NCBI GenBank assembly: GCA_003250975.1
Contig: QKIY01000026.1
Coordinates: 52,633 to 116,632, forward strand
Reading direction: 5' to 3'
DNA from: Gammaproteobacteria bacterium
GTDB lineage: Bacteria > Pseudomonadota > Gammaproteobacteria > Eutrophobiales > Eutrophobiaceae
DNA: 64,000 nt
In this document: one piece after another, positions 37,146-46,286 of the stretch
How the letters are laid out: the number at the start of each line of letters is the position of its first letter
How positions within the stretch are numbered: position 1 is the stretch's first letter
Translations under genes and position numbers: made by a program
The notes under the pieces: generated by a model
What the model saw: only the letters and a program-made list of their open reading frames with translations
Databases searched by the model: none
Told to the model about the DNA's origin: nothing

Positions 37146-38168
37146 TTAAATGGTATTACAACCCATGCTGCGTCGCAATATTTTTTCTCCTGAAAATTGT
37201 TTTATTAAGAACTCGCGCAGTCTTCTTTCAATCCAGTATCTTGCCATGCCGGGGATAGCACCGTAGATAAATCCGACATGACCCCCTTTCTCGGTGAGTT
37301 CCAGACAACAGGCATCTGACAATTCATCTTCCTTAGGAATGCCGTCTGGTGACAGGAAGGGATCGTCCCTGCTGTGCAGGATGTGAGTTGGGGTAATAAT
37401 GTCTTTGAGGAACTGGCGCGAACTGCTGCGCTGGTAATAGTCATCAGCACTCTTAAAGCCGTGTAGCGGAGCCGTGACATTATGATCGAAGCGGTAAAAG
37501 TTGTCCCATTCCGGCAATTTTTCCACCCTCACCGGCACTGAGCCGGTACTGAACTTGTCCCTGATTTTATTAGCGAGGCGGTTTACTAGGTAGCGTTGAT
37601 ATAATCGTGCAAAGCCCCTGTTCAGTGTCCGTGCCCCGTTGGCAAGGTCGAAAGGGACTGATACAGCCATTGCGGCGGCGAGTCCTGACTGGTCCCTTGT
37701 TTCACCAAGATATTTCAACAGTACATTACCGCCGAGTGAGATCCCGATCGCAGCGAGAGGAGAATCCGGGTACCGCTTGCCGAGTGTTTCGATAAAGTAA
37801 CGCAGGTCACCTGTCTCACCGGAATGATAACTGCGAAGCAGGCGGTTATGGCGGCCGCTGCAACCGCGGAAGTGCATCAACACGCCTGTCCATCCAGCGT
37901 CGTGTATCGTGTGTAACAGGTTTTTTGCATAATGGGATTCGATGCCACCTTCAAGACCGTGCAACAGGATAACGATCGGGCCCGGTTTGTTTTGTGTCCA
38001 GACCAGATCGATGAAATCACCGTCTGGGAGGTCGAGCGTTTCCCAACTTATCTCAAGCCGGGGTGCGGGATGAAAGAAGGCTGGCCAGAGAGTCTGTGCA
38101 TGGCGGTTTGTAAGCCACCAGGCCGGCTTAAATTGGCTATAGATAATACGCTGCGCTGAAGGGTTCAT
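37146..38168 (-). CDS. Alpha/beta hydrolase, YheT family
   Basis: 340 residues, family UPF0017/YheT. Oxyanion region LLHGLEGG, nucleophile elbow GISLGGNVL with its Ser, and a late HVGFI that likely holds the catalytic His; an acid would be in HSRDDPFL. These are cytosolic or membrane-associated esterases of poorly known substrate. Its start overlaps the aguB stop by four bases (ATGA), so it is the tail of the aguA-aguB unit. Confidence 0.9.
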   Translation of the reverse strand: MNPSAQRIIYSQFKPAWWLTNRHAQTLWPAFFHPAPRLEISWETLDLPDGDFIDLVWTQNKPGPIVILLHGLEGGIESHYAKNLLHTIHDAGWTGVLMHFRGCSGRHNRLLRSYHSGETGDLRYFIETLGKRYPDSPLAAIGISLGGNVLLKYLGETRDQSGLAAAMAVSVPFDLANGARTLNRGFARLYQRYLVNRLANKIRDKFSTGSVPVRVEKLPEWDNFYRFDHNVTAPLHGFKSADDYYQRSSSRQFLKDIITPTHILHSRDDPFLSPDGIPKEDELSDACCLELTEKGGHVGFIYGAIPGMARYWIERRLREFLIKQFSGEKILRRSMGCNTI

Positions 38169-39061
38169 TCATCATCGATATGCCGACGCAGGATATCCTG
38201 GTAGGCATCAATTCGACGATCGCGCATGTACGGCCAGATGCGGCGTACCTCATCGGTCCGGTCCAGGTCGATATCGGCAACGATCACCTCAGGTTTGTCT
38301 GCCGATGCCTGTGCCAGGATTTCTCCTTGTTGTCCACAGATAAAACTGGAACCCCAGAAGTCTGCACCGTCCGTGGCCCTGGAGGGATCAGCCTCATGAC
38401 CGACGCGGTTACTGGTGACTACCGGCAGATTATTGGCCACGGCATGGGCGCGCTGGACGGTGATCCAGGCATCACGCTGACGTTCCTTTTCGGCAGGATT
38501 ATCGGCCGGGTCCCAGCCGATGGCACTGGGATAGAAGAGGATCTCGGCACCGGCAAGCGACATCAGCCGGGCCGCTTCGGGGAACCACTGGTCCCAGCAG
38601 ACCAGCACGCCGAGTTTTCCGAGTGAGGTCTGAATTGGATGGAATCCGAGGTCGCCGGGGGTGAAATAGAATTTTTCGTAATAACCCGGGTCATCGGGGA
38701 TATGCATCTTGCGATAGCGTCCGGCGATTCCTCCATCCGTATCCAGGACCACGGCGGTATTGTGGTATAGGCCCTTTGAACGCCGTTCGAAAACAGAACA
38801 GATTATTACAAGCCCATGCTTGGCGGCCACCTCTCCCAGCCGGTTTGTCGTTGGCCCCGGAATGGGCTCAGCCAGATCAAAATATCGGGTATGAGCTTCG
38901 ACACAGAAATAGAGGCACGTATGTAGTTCAGGCAAGAGGATAATATTTGCCCCCCCGGCGGCGGCCTCTTCAATGCCCTGGATTGAACGACCCAGATTCT
39001 CTTCGTAGTCCACGCCGCAGGCATGCTGGATTATGGCGGCCCTGACTGTATGGCGGCTCAT
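38165..39061 (-). CDS. aguB: N-carbamoylputrescine amidase
   Basis: 298 residues, a nitrilase-superfamily hydrolase converting N-carbamoylputrescine to putrescine, CO2 and ammonia. The catalytic Glu-Lys-Cys triad is in LLPELHTCLYF, YRKMHIPDDPGYYEK and LGVLVCWDQWFPEAARLM. The next upstream gene encodes the previous step and they overlap by ATGA, which strongly supports the polyamine role over a general nitrilase. Confidence 0.95.
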   Translation of the reverse strand: MSRHTVRAAIIQHACGVDYEENLGRSIQGIEEAAAGGANIILLPELHTCLYFCVEAHTRYFDLAEPIPGPTTNRLGEVAAKHGLVIICSVFERRSKGLYHNTAVVLDTDGGIAGRYRKMHIPDDPGYYEKFYFTPGDLGFHPIQTSLGKLGVLVCWDQWFPEAARLMSLAGAEILFYPSAIGWDPADNPAEKERQRDAWITVQRAHAVANNLPVVTSNRVGHEADPSRATDGADFWGSSFICGQQGEILAQASADKPEVIVADIDLDRTDEVRRIWPYMRDRRIDAYQDILRRHIDDE

Positions 39062-40092
39062 TTAATCACTCCTTGTGGCAACTGCATGGTAATGCAATGC
39101 AGGCTGCCGTATTGATTGATGATTGGCTGGCAGTTTACCGGAATAACCGCCCGATCATGAAACGTGCGTTGAAATATCTCCAGCGCTAGTTTGTCATCTT
39201 CTACACTGTAATGTGGTATTAATACTGCGCCATTGATGAACAGAAAATTGGCATAACTTGCCGGTAGCATCTCGCCCGCTGGGTTCCGAATTACGGGGGA
39301 GGGCAAGGAGATGAGCCGGTATGGCCGCCCATCCCGCTGCCGGGTTTCCTGTATCTCAGCCTGTAATTTTTTCAGGGCTGTATAATTCGGGTCATTCCGG
39401 TCATCACTGGTGGCATAAAGCAGTGTTTCCGGATCGGCAAAACGCACCAGTGTATCAATATGGCCATCGGTATCATCTCCGAGCAGTTGACCGTGCTCGA
39501 ACCAGATAATCCGCTCCACACCAAGGTATTCATTTAATTTATTTTCAATTGCGGCCTTGTCCAGCTTTGGATTACGTTGCGGTGACAACAGGCAGGAGGT
39601 CGTTGTCAGCAGTGTTCCCAGCCCATCAGTTTCCAGGCTGCCGCCTTCCAGGATAAATTCGAGTGACTTTAATGGTGTATTACCGAAGGCCTGCTGCCGG
39701 TGCAGTGTCCGGGTAATGGCGTTATCCAATGTCGCGGGGTACTTGTTACCCCAACCGTTAAAGGTAAAGTCCAGTAATGTCGGTTGGCCATCCTGCAGGA
39801 CAGTGATGGGCCCGTGATCGCGGGTCCAGCTGTCATTGGAGGCCGCAATATAAATCTGGTAGTTGGCGGGCGAGACGCCATCACGTTGCAGCAGATTATG
39901 GACATGGCTCAGGTGGGCCTCATCCAGGCAACTGATGATCACTGTCTGCCGGCTTACGCACTGGCGGACGATATCAACGTAGACCGGCTCAATCTCCTGC
40001 AGGAATGGGTGCCAGTCGGACTGAGGATGGGGCCAGGTGAGTAACAGGCCGGACTGCGGCTCCCATTCTGCGGGCAGACGTATCGAAATCAT
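39058..40092 (-). CDS. aguA: Agmatine deiminase
   Basis: 344 residues. It turns agmatine into N-carbamoylputrescine. Family motifs are RLPAEWEPQSGLLLTWPH, NDSWTRDHGPI, LEGGSLETDGLGTLL, DDTDGHIDTLVRF and, at the C-terminus, YGSLHCITMQLP with the catalytic Cys. The stop overlaps the aguB start. The window has no arginine decarboxylase to make agmatine. Confidence 0.96.
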   Translation of the reverse strand: MISIRLPAEWEPQSGLLLTWPHPQSDWHPFLQEIEPVYVDIVRQCVSRQTVIISCLDEAHLSHVHNLLQRDGVSPANYQIYIAASNDSWTRDHGPITVLQDGQPTLLDFTFNGWGNKYPATLDNAITRTLHRQQAFGNTPLKSLEFILEGGSLETDGLGTLLTTTSCLLSPQRNPKLDKAAIENKLNEYLGVERIIWFEHGQLLGDDTDGHIDTLVRFADPETLLYATSDDRNDPNYTALKKLQAEIQETRQRDGRPYRLISLPSPVIRNPAGEMLPASYANFLFINGAVLIPHYSVEDDKLALEIFQRTFHDRAVIPVNCQPIINQYGSLHCITMQLPQGVIK

Positions 40093-40098
40093 ATTCTG

Positions 40099-41034
40099 TT
40101 ACCTGGGATACTCGACGGGTTTCAGCGTGACGCGGTTGATCGTCTGACCTTCAATCATAAAGGAGTCGCTGTCTTCAGCCTCGATCTCGACAACGGCCAG
40201 GAACCGTACGCGATCCTGCCCGGCACGCTCGGCATCGAGGATGTCACCTACGAACTTTGCACCGGTAGTTGTCACGATCCTGTCACCAGGACCGGGGATC
40301 GTTTCAGAATCTGTCGTGCCCAGATATAGTCGCTTCTTCGCCTGGCCGCGGTAGTGAAGGCGGGCAATGACCTCCTGGCCCGGATAGCAACCCTTCTCGT
40401 AGCTCAGGCCATCGGTGAAGTCCAGGTTCAGCATCTGTGGCAGGAATTGTTCGGAGGTCGTTTCCAGTATCCACGGCAGGCCGGCCTCGATGTCGTAAAG
40501 GCTCCACTGTGCCCGCTCACCACAGGTATAGCAGGCAGTGATAGTGTTGAGCAGTTCACTGCAGTCTTCCTTTCGTCCAAGCAGAATAAAACGCAAGCAT
40601 GACTTATCCATCTTTAATATGGCGACCTTGTCATTTAACAATACTTTTCCACGCCAGGTCATATTATCGCTTATCAGACTGCCTATAAGTTCCTCTGCCT
40701 TGTCACTGGCCAAGCCCAGGATCAGGTATTCATTATCCACGTCGCTGATAGTCACATTAGATCGCAGTACATACATACCCAGCCGTTTCATCAACTTGTC
40801 CCTGAGCTTAGAGGGCAATAGTAGAAAGAAAGCATCCTCCTTTTGAAATAGGATAAATGTTGCAATGACGCGTCCATTGGGCAGGCACCAGGCACTCTGA
40901 AACCAGCCGAGGCGTTCCAGTTGCTTCAGATCGCCGCAGATTTGCGCCTGCAGGAAAGTAAAGGCGTCGTTACCTGTAATTCGTAACAAGGCAAAGTGTG
41001 AGAGATCAAAATAGATCGCGGGAGATTGCGTCAT
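40099..41034 (-). CDS. ygfZ: Folate-binding Fe-S cluster repair protein YgfZ
   Basis: 311 residues. YgfZ-type proteins bind tetrahydrofolate and support synthesis or repair of certain Fe-S proteins, including tRNA-modifying MiaB and respiratory enzymes. The signature KGCYPGQEVIARLHYRGQ, with the conserved Cys, and the N-terminal AFTFLQAQICGDL are visible. Location just downstream of sdhE in this operon fits, since succinate dehydrogenase is an Fe-S enzyme. A nine-base gap separates them. Confidence 0.92.
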   Translation of the reverse strand: MTQSPAIYFDLSHFALLRITGNDAFTFLQAQICGDLKQLERLGWFQSAWCLPNGRVIATFILFQKEDAFFLLLPSKLRDKLMKRLGMYVLRSNVTISDVDNEYLILGLASDKAEELIGSLISDNMTWRGKVLLNDKVAILKMDKSCLRFILLGRKEDCSELLNTITACYTCGERAQWSLYDIEAGLPWILETTSEQFLPQMLNLDFTDGLSYEKGCYPGQEVIARLHYRGQAKKRLYLGTTDSETIPGPGDRIVTTTGAKFVGDILDAERAGQDRVRFLAVVEIEAEDSDSFMIEGQTINRVTLKPVEYPR

Positions 41035-41043
41035 TAATGTCGT

Positions 41044-41304
41044 TTAGCCAGATTGTTTGCCGGAACTGTTGAAATTACGAAGCAAGGTTATCAGGTCCTG
41101 CAGCTCTTTCGAAGGTGCGGGACGTCGTCCCATGATCCAGTCCATAATGTCGAGGTCGGCCTCGTCCAGCAGACGATCAAAGTCAGCCTTTTGCTCATCG
41201 GTCAGGGTATCATAATGGTGATCGACAAATTGCCGCAGCAGCAGGTCCATCTCCCGGATACCGCGCCGACAACGCCACAGGATATTCGAGTCGGTGCGCA
41301 TCAA
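41044..41304 (-). CDS. sdhE: FAD assembly factor SdhE
   Basis: 86 residues. SdhE attaches FAD covalently to the SdhA flavoprotein. The diagnostic RGxxE is present (WRCRRGIREMDLLL), and FVDHHYDTLTDEQKADFDRLLDE matches the three-helix scaffold. Located three bases after sdhB. In E. coli its gene neighbours ygfX; here ygfX lies at the far end of the same cluster. Confidence 0.95.
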   Translation of the reverse strand: MMRTDSNILWRCRRGIREMDLLLRQFVDHHYDTLTDEQKADFDRLLDEADLDIMDWIMGRRPAPSKELQDLITLLRNFNSSGKQSG

Positions 41305-41307
41305 TCA

Positions 41308-42090
41308 CTACATGGTTCGGGAGACCAGCAGTTTCTTGATTTCAGCAATGGCCTTGGCCGGATTCAGCCCCTTGGGACAGGTGTTGGTGCAGTTCATGAT
41401 CGTATGACAACGGTAGAGGCGGAAGGGGTCTTCCAGTTCATCCAGTCGCTCACCAGTGTTTTCGTCGCGGCTGTCAATGATCCAGCGATAGGCCTGAAGC
41501 AGGATCGCAGGGCCGAGATACCGATCACTGTTCCACCAGTAACTCGGGCAGCCGGTGGAGCAACAGGCGCAGAGGATACACTCATACAGGCCATCAATTT
41601 TGGCGCGGTCCTCTTTGGACTGTAACCTTTCACGGTCCGGTGGTGGTGGTGTCTGGGTCTGCATCCAGGGCTTGATAGAAGCATACTGCGCATAAAAATG
41701 CGTGAGGTCTGGCACTAGGTCCTTGACCACCGGCATATGAGGCAGGGGATAGATGCTGATATCACCCTTGAAATCACTAATCGCCTTGGTACAGGCCAGG
41801 GTATTGGTGCCACCGATGTTCATGGCGCAGGAACCGCAAATCCCCTCTCGGCAGGAACGGCGGAAGGTTAGGGTGGTATCGATGTCATTCTTGATGTGGT
41901 TCAGCGCATCCAGCACCATGGGGCCACATTTTTCAAGATCGACCTCGTAGATATCCAACCGGGGATTTTCACCATTATCCGGTTCCCAGCGGTAGACACG
42001 AAAGACTTTTTTGTTTTTGGCACCAGCAGGAACAGAGAAAGTCTTGCCCTGTTTTACTTTAGAATTCTTGGGAAGAGTAAATTGCGCCAT
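41308..42090 (-). CDS. sdhB: Succinate dehydrogenase iron-sulfur subunit
   Basis: 260 residues. It carries electrons from FAD in SdhA to quinone through three clusters: [2Fe-2S] in [12 protein letters not shown] and later LAC, [4Fe-4S] in [12 protein letters not shown], and [3Fe-4S] with final Cys in [14 protein letters not shown]. Slightly longer at the N-terminus than the enterobacterial form, with a Lys-rich lead ([15 protein letters not shown]). 64 bases from sdhA. Confidence 0.96.
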   Translation of the reverse strand: MAQFTLPKNSKVKQGKTFSVPAGAKNKKVFRVYRWEPDNGENPRLDIYEVDLEKCGPMVLDALNHIKNDIDTTLTFRRSCREGICGSCAMNIGGTNTLACTKAISDFKGDISIYPLPHMPVVKDLVPDLTHFYAQYASIKPWMQTQTPPPPDRERLQSKEDRAKIDGLYECILCACCSTGCPSYWWNSDRYLGPAILLQAYRWIIDSRDENTGERLDELEDPFRLYRCHTIMNCTNTCPKGLNPAKAIAEIKKLLVSRTM

Positions 42091-42154
42091 GTTGGGTTCC
42101 TGTAATTTCTCGATAGTTATAGATAGTTATGAGATTCGATATCTGTCAGCCTGA

Positions 42155-43936
42155 TTAGTAGACACGTTTCTTCGGTGGAAAGACCTCCACCTCGTCAGTC
42201 AGGGTGTACATATGCACCGGGCGGTAATCGAAATTGACCTTGCCATTTTCATCAAACGTCGACAGGGTGTGCTTCATCCATTTTTCATCGTCGCGATCAG
42301 GGTAATCCTCGCGGGCATGGGCCCCACGGCTCTCAGTCCGGTTTTCAGCGGAATTAATGCTGACGATTGCGCAACCCAACAGGTTCTCGAGTTCCAAGGT
42401 TTCAACCAGGTCGGTATTCCATACCATGCTCTTGTCCTTGATAGTGACCTCTTGGAAGGAATCCCAGACGTCGGCCATCTTGTTGATACCTTCTTTCATC
42501 ACATCGCCCGTGCGGAATACAGCCGCGTGGTTCTGCATGGTACGTTGCATGTTATCGCGTATCGCAGCCGTCGAGATGCTGCCCTTGTTGTAGCGTAATC
42601 TGTCGAGCCGTGCGAGGGATTCATCGCCGGCGTTCGGCAGGGTTTTGTGTGTTTGCCCCGGTTTAATGGTTTCAGCACAGTAATTGGCTGCAGCACGGCC
42701 AAAGACAATCAGGTCGAGCAGGGAGTTTGAGCCGAGGCGGTTGGCACCATGCACGGAGACACAGGCAGCCTCGCCGATGGCCAGGAGACCCGGGACGACC
42801 GCATCCGGATCGCCGTTCTTCAATGTGACCACCTGGCCATGATAATTGGTCGGGATCCCACCCATGTTGTAATGAACGGTGGGGATAACCGGAATTGGTT
42901 CCTTGGTTACATCAACACCAGCAAAGATTTGTGCGGATTCAGCAATACCCGGCAGGCGTTCATTAATCACTTCCGCTCCCAAGTGTTCAAGGTGCAGGTA
43001 GAGATGGTCCTTCTCCTTACCCACGCCGCGGCCTTCACGGATCTCCATTGTCATGGAGCGGCTGACAACATCACGAGAGGCTAAGTCTTTAGCGGAGGGG
43101 GCGTAACGTTCCATGAAACGTTCGCCCTCGGAGTTGGTCAGGTAACCGCCTTCGCCGCGCACCCCTTCGGTGATCAGACAACCGGCACCGTAGATGCCAG
43201 TGGGGTGAAACTGGATAAACTCCATGTCCTGTAGGGGCAGGCCAGAGCGTAATACCATGCCATTACCGTCGCCAGTCTGTGAGTGTGCGCCGGTACAGGA
43301 AAAATATGCGCGACCATAACCGCCGGTGGCCAGCATAACTGCGTGGGCACGGAAACGATGGATGGTTCCATCTTCAAGGTTCCAGGCCATGACGCCGCGG
43401 CAAGCCCCTTCATCATCCATGATCAGGTCGAGGGCGAAATATTCGATATAGAATTCAGCCTCGTGCTTGAGCGATTGCTGGTAAAGGGTATGCAGAATGG
43501 CGTGCCCCGTGCGGTCTGCCGCGGCGCAGGTACGCTGGGCGGTACCTTCGCCGAAGTTGGTCGTCATGCCACCAAACGGCCGTTGATATATCTTGCCTTC
43601 CTCGGTGCGGGAGAAGGGAACACCGTAATGTTCCAGTTCGATCACGGAGGGGACGGCTTCACGGCACATATACTCGATGGCATCCTGGTCACCCAGCCAG
43701 TCAGACCCCTTGACGGTATCGTACATATGCCAGCGCCAGTCATCTGGGCCCATGTTTCCAAGCGAGGCGCTCATACCGCCCTGTGCCGCCACAGTATGGC
43801 TGCGGGTAGGGAATACCTTGGTGATACAGGCGGTCTTCAGTCCCTTGGCTGCCATGCCAAAGGTTGCGCGCAAGCCAGCACCACCGGCGCCTACCACGAC
43901 CACATCATATTTATGATCAATGATTTCGTATGACAT
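42155..43936 (-). CDS. sdhA: Succinate dehydrogenase flavoprotein subunit
   Basis: 593 residues. SdhA oxidises succinate to fumarate. FAD motif [12 protein letters not shown], covalent-flavin His in [11 protein letters not shown], substrate-site text [11 protein letters not shown] and the proton-shuttle region GARGE-like [18 protein letters not shown] with Arg; ends [14 protein letters not shown]. Six bases after sdhD. Confidence 0.97.
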   Translation of the reverse strand: MSYEIIDHKYDVVVVGAGGAGLRATFGMAAKGLKTACITKVFPTRSHTVAAQGGMSASLGNMGPDDWRWHMYDTVKGSDWLGDQDAIEYMCREAVPSVIELEHYGVPFSRTEEGKIYQRPFGGMTTNFGEGTAQRTCAAADRTGHAILHTLYQQSLKHEAEFYIEYFALDLIMDDEGACRGVMAWNLEDGTIHRFRAHAVMLATGGYGRAYFSCTGAHSQTGDGNGMVLRSGLPLQDMEFIQFHPTGIYGAGCLITEGVRGEGGYLTNSEGERFMERYAPSAKDLASRDVVSRSMTMEIREGRGVGKEKDHLYLHLEHLGAEVINERLPGIAESAQIFAGVDVTKEPIPVIPTVHYNMGGIPTNYHGQVVTLKNGDPDAVVPGLLAIGEAACVSVHGANRLGSNSLLDLIVFGRAAANYCAETIKPGQTHKTLPNAGDESLARLDRLRYNKGSISTAAIRDNMQRTMQNHAAVFRTGDVMKEGINKMADVWDSFQEVTIKDKSMVWNTDLVETLELENLLGCAIVSINSAENRTESRGAHAREDYPDRDDEKWMKHTLSTFDENGKVNFDYRPVHMYTLTDEVEVFPPKKRVY

Positions 43937-43942
43937 CTGTTT

Positions 43943-44323
43943 TTATAACCCCAGGAAAACTTTAAGAACTGCTATTGCAGAGGCAAGGCCTGCAAACAGC
44001 ACGACAAAATTCAGCAGAACGAGACTGGTGATCCGTATAACCTTGCAGCTAACATAATCCTCAATAACAACCTGTACACCCAGTTGCACATGGTAAAACA
44101 GAGCGATGATAAAGAGGATTAACAGGACAGCGATAATAGGTGACTGCATCCATTGCGTAACGGCCTGGTGATCGAGACCGGTCATTGTGGCCAGGGATAC
44201 AATAAACCAGAGTGACAGCGGGACAAGGGCAATCGCTGTCAGACGCTGGGCCCACCAGTGATGTACCCCTTCCTTGGCAGAACCTAATCCGCGGACCTTG
44301 CTTAAAGGTGCTCTCAGTTTCAT
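43943..44323 (-). CDS. sdhD: Succinate dehydrogenase membrane anchor subunit
   Basis: 126 residues with three membrane helices. The chosen start gives MKLRAPLSKVRGLGSAKEGV, a conserved opening of proteobacterial SdhD (GSAKEGVHHWWAQRLTAIALVPL). The ATG overlaps the sdhC stop (ATGA); a longer frame exists upstream but would lie inside sdhC. A haem-ligand His is expected in helix 2 (ALFYHVQLGVQVVIEDY). Quinone binding is shared with SdhC and SdhB. Confidence 0.93.
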   Translation of the reverse strand: MKLRAPLSKVRGLGSAKEGVHHWWAQRLTAIALVPLSLWFIVSLATMTGLDHQAVTQWMQSPIIAVLLILFIIALFYHVQLGVQVVIEDYVSCKVIRITSLVLLNFVVLFAGLASAIAVLKVFLGL

Positions 44324-44706
44324 GCGGCACCTCCGGCAAGGCAGAGGGTGCCCAGTGTCAGGAGGACAGATACCACGACCACGGCGTAACCCGAGAAGTA
44401 AGTTGTTCTGATCTCCAGTCCTGCGCCAATGTCCCAAAACAGGTGACGAATACCATTACAGAGGTGATAAAACAGTGAAAACAGCCACGCATACAGCAGG
44501 ACCTGACCATACCAGCTCTTTATATGAATCTGTAATGCCTGATAACTCTCGGGGCCGTTGGCAACGGATAACAGCCAGCAACTCAGGAACAGGGCGCCGA
44601 TGCTTAGAAAGATGCCAGTACCACGATGGGTAATCGACAATATGGATGTCAACTGAGGTTTGTAGATCTGCAAATGTGGTGATAATGGGCGATTTACCGT
44701 TGCCAT
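44320..44706 (-). CDS. sdhC: Succinate dehydrogenase cytochrome b556 subunit
   Basis: 128 residues, three helices. The start MATVNRPLSPHLQIYKPQ matches family openings; a TTG two codons upstream is the alternative. Helix 2 contains LFYHLCNGIRHLFWD, with the haem-axial His and the quinone-site residues. TSILSITHRGTGIFL is the conserved first segment. GAGAGG lies upstream. It is the first sdh subunit gene after the DUF1674 ORF. Confidence 0.94.
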   Translation of the reverse strand: MATVNRPLSPHLQIYKPQLTSILSITHRGTGIFLSIGALFLSCWLLSVANGPESYQALQIHIKSWYGQVLLYAWLFSLFYHLCNGIRHLFWDIGAGLEIRTTYFSGYAVVVVSVLLTLGTLCLAGGAA

Positions 44707-44781
44707 AATCAATATTTCCTCTCTAACAAATGCCCTCTGGTGAGCTGTCAGGGGCCAAGATTATGAAATTATCAGAATAAA

Positions 44782-44943
44782 TCAGAAATCGATACAGCGG
44801 CCGCGCCTTTCCCAGTCACCATAGCGGGTGGGTTCTGGCCCCTTGGGACCACCGATTTCCCTTGGTTTCTCGGTGATTTCTGCAGGTGTTTTTGGCTTTT
44901 CCGTGCCAGAGTCCTGTTTTTGTTTTTTTTCGGTGTTGCTCAT
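44782..44943 (-). CDS. DUF1674/SDHAF4-like succinate dehydrogenase assembly factor
   Basis: 53 residues from the chosen ATG; a longer frame begins 28 codons earlier but lacks conservation. The C-terminus carries the DUF1674 signature [24 protein letters not shown] almost exactly. The eukaryotic member SDHAF4 binds FAD-loaded SdhA to protect it before complex II assembly; small bacterial homologues are known. Lying 75 bases upstream of sdhC on the same strand strongly supports the same role. The N-terminus is Lys/Glu/Pro-rich and probably disordered. Confidence 0.88.
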   Translation of the reverse strand: MSNTEKKQKQDSGTEKPKTPAEITEKPREIGGPKGPEPTRYGDWERRGRCIDF

Positions 44944-45069
44944 AAACTCTAGTCTTGTTCGGTTCATATTACAGTCTATATTAGGCCCGATGCAGTAGCT
45001 TTTGTCCCTGATGGGGGCTTCGGGCAAGACCGCATTTTAACGGGATATTGACAGGAGGTCACCCATTCA

Positions 45070-45522
45070 ATGTCTGGAAATTTTGAACAAGCTGTTCGCA
45101 TTAGACTGAAGACATCGTATTGCTTGGCCTTGCTGGTCTATATTGCTCATGCAGGCGCCCTGATAAGCCTTTTTCTGGTCAACATTTCGTTGCTCATCAA
45201 AGTGTTGATTGGTTTGTTTGTTCTCTACAGCTTCATGCAGACAAGGAAACGATATTTATTGAGAGAACCTGGCCGTTCGCCGGTAGAAATACTGTTAACA
45301 AGTGAAAATGAATGGCGCTTGAAGTTTGCGGATGGCCACATGGAAAAAGCTAACTTGATGCCCGGCAGCTATGTCCATCCCTGGTTGGTAATTGTCCCCC
45401 TAGATGTTAAGGGGAAGATTCACTACGTCCTGATTCCTGCAGATGGTGTTGATGACACTCAGGATTATCGCCGCTTAAGGGTTAGGTTGATCCATCCCTT
45501 GAGGCATGATCAAGGGATATGA
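45070..45522 (+). CDS. ygfX: YgfX-like inner membrane protein
   Basis: 150 residues. Two hydrophobic helices (LALLVYIAHAGALISLFL, ISLLIKVLIGLFVLYSF) followed by a beta-rich cytoplasmic part with LLTSENEWRLKFADG and ending in DYRRLRVRLIHP, the typical YgfX/CptA tail (RRLRVxLR). In E. coli ygfX is next to sdhE and was described as a toxin-like partner affecting cell-division proteins; an alternative view links the pair to succinate dehydrogenase. Here it is divergent from the sdh operon, which supports the second idea. An AGGAGGT ribosome site is upstream. Confidence 0.82.
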   Translation: MSGNFEQAVRIRLKTSYCLALLVYIAHAGALISLFLVNISLLIKVLIGLFVLYSFMQTRKRYLLREPGRSPVEILLTSENEWRLKFADGHMEKANLMPGSYVHPWLVIVPLDVKGKIHYVLIPADGVDDTQDYRRLRVRLIHPLRHDQGI

Positions 45523-45528
45523 CTGTGA

Positions 45529-46284
45529 TCACCCGTACCTGAATTTTATCCAGCGGGATAATAGCAGTTTTCTGATAGGGGTAAGACCGATGCGATATGT
45601 TTCAAGGTAATTGGGGTTCCGTGCGATCTCTGCACAGGTGGCGAGTATGAGTTTTGCCATGATGATCACATGAAGCTGGGATCGATAGTCTTCCTTGGGA
45701 AAGGCCTGCAGTAATGCTTGTAATTGTGTAACTACTTCATTGAGGCCGCCAACAGGCCAATAGAAACCTGCATTCAATGACTGTTGTTGCAATAGGTTGA
45801 ATTGCTCAAACAGGCAACCAGCATCAGTCAGTATGGTTTCTGTCCTCGTATTTTTATAGCCACAGATCTGGCCGGAGAATGACCACAAGCAACCCGGTCC
45901 TTTGGCCATATATTGTTTCAATTGTCCGGGCGACTCAAAGGTTTCTTTGTCGAATCGCATTTCATAATGCCCAATCATTTCCCTCAGAAGTGACGGGACA
46001 ATAGGGAAACGTGGAAGCAGTTGCCCCAGTTCCTGTGTCACAGGGTGCCTTGGCACCGCAACCTCCAATCGATGAACCTCTTCCTGCCACCAGGCAAGCT
46101 TCATTCGCGCAATTCCAGGGTCGGAACATTCCCACTGAATCTCTTCTATCTCCGAGGCGAAGGCATGCCACGCGTAGAGATCACGTTTCAGGGCGCCTGG
46201 ATAGTACAGGATACTGTAGTACAGGTTGCTGCCGGGAGGAGCAGCTTTCTGGCAACAATAGGATGAAGCAGTGGCTTCACTCAT
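45529..46284 (-). CDS. Squalene/phytoene synthase-like protein lacking Asp motifs
   Basis: 251 residues with the class I isoprenoid-synthase helical fold: YYSILYYPGALKRDLYAWHAFASEIEEI, then MKLAWWQEEV, and GCLFEQFNLLQQQSLNAGFYWP. In active enzymes the first and third segments hold DxxxD magnesium-binding motifs; here they read FASEIEEI and LLQQQSLN, so prenyl transfer is unlikely. Non-catalytic members include the mitochondrial complex I assembly factor NDUFAF6, which this resembles in general pattern. It lies two bases after gph and ends the ubiG-gph operon. I infer a respiratory or quinone-linked helper. Confidence 0.8.
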   Translation of the reverse strand: MSEATASSYCCQKAAPPGSNLYYSILYYPGALKRDLYAWHAFASEIEEIQWECSDPGIARMKLAWWQEEVHRLEVAVPRHPVTQELGQLLPRFPIVPSLLREMIGHYEMRFDKETFESPGQLKQYMAKGPGCLWSFSGQICGYKNTRTETILTDAGCLFEQFNLLQQQSLNAGFYWPVGGLNEVVTQLQALLQAFPKEDYRSQLHVIIMAKLILATCAEIARNPNYLETYRIGLTPIRKLLLSRWIKFRYG

Positions 46285-46286
46285 TA

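Noticed and set aside
43283..43933. 216-residue plus-strand frame within sdhA
   Set aside because: Antisense to highly conserved flavoprotein sequence.
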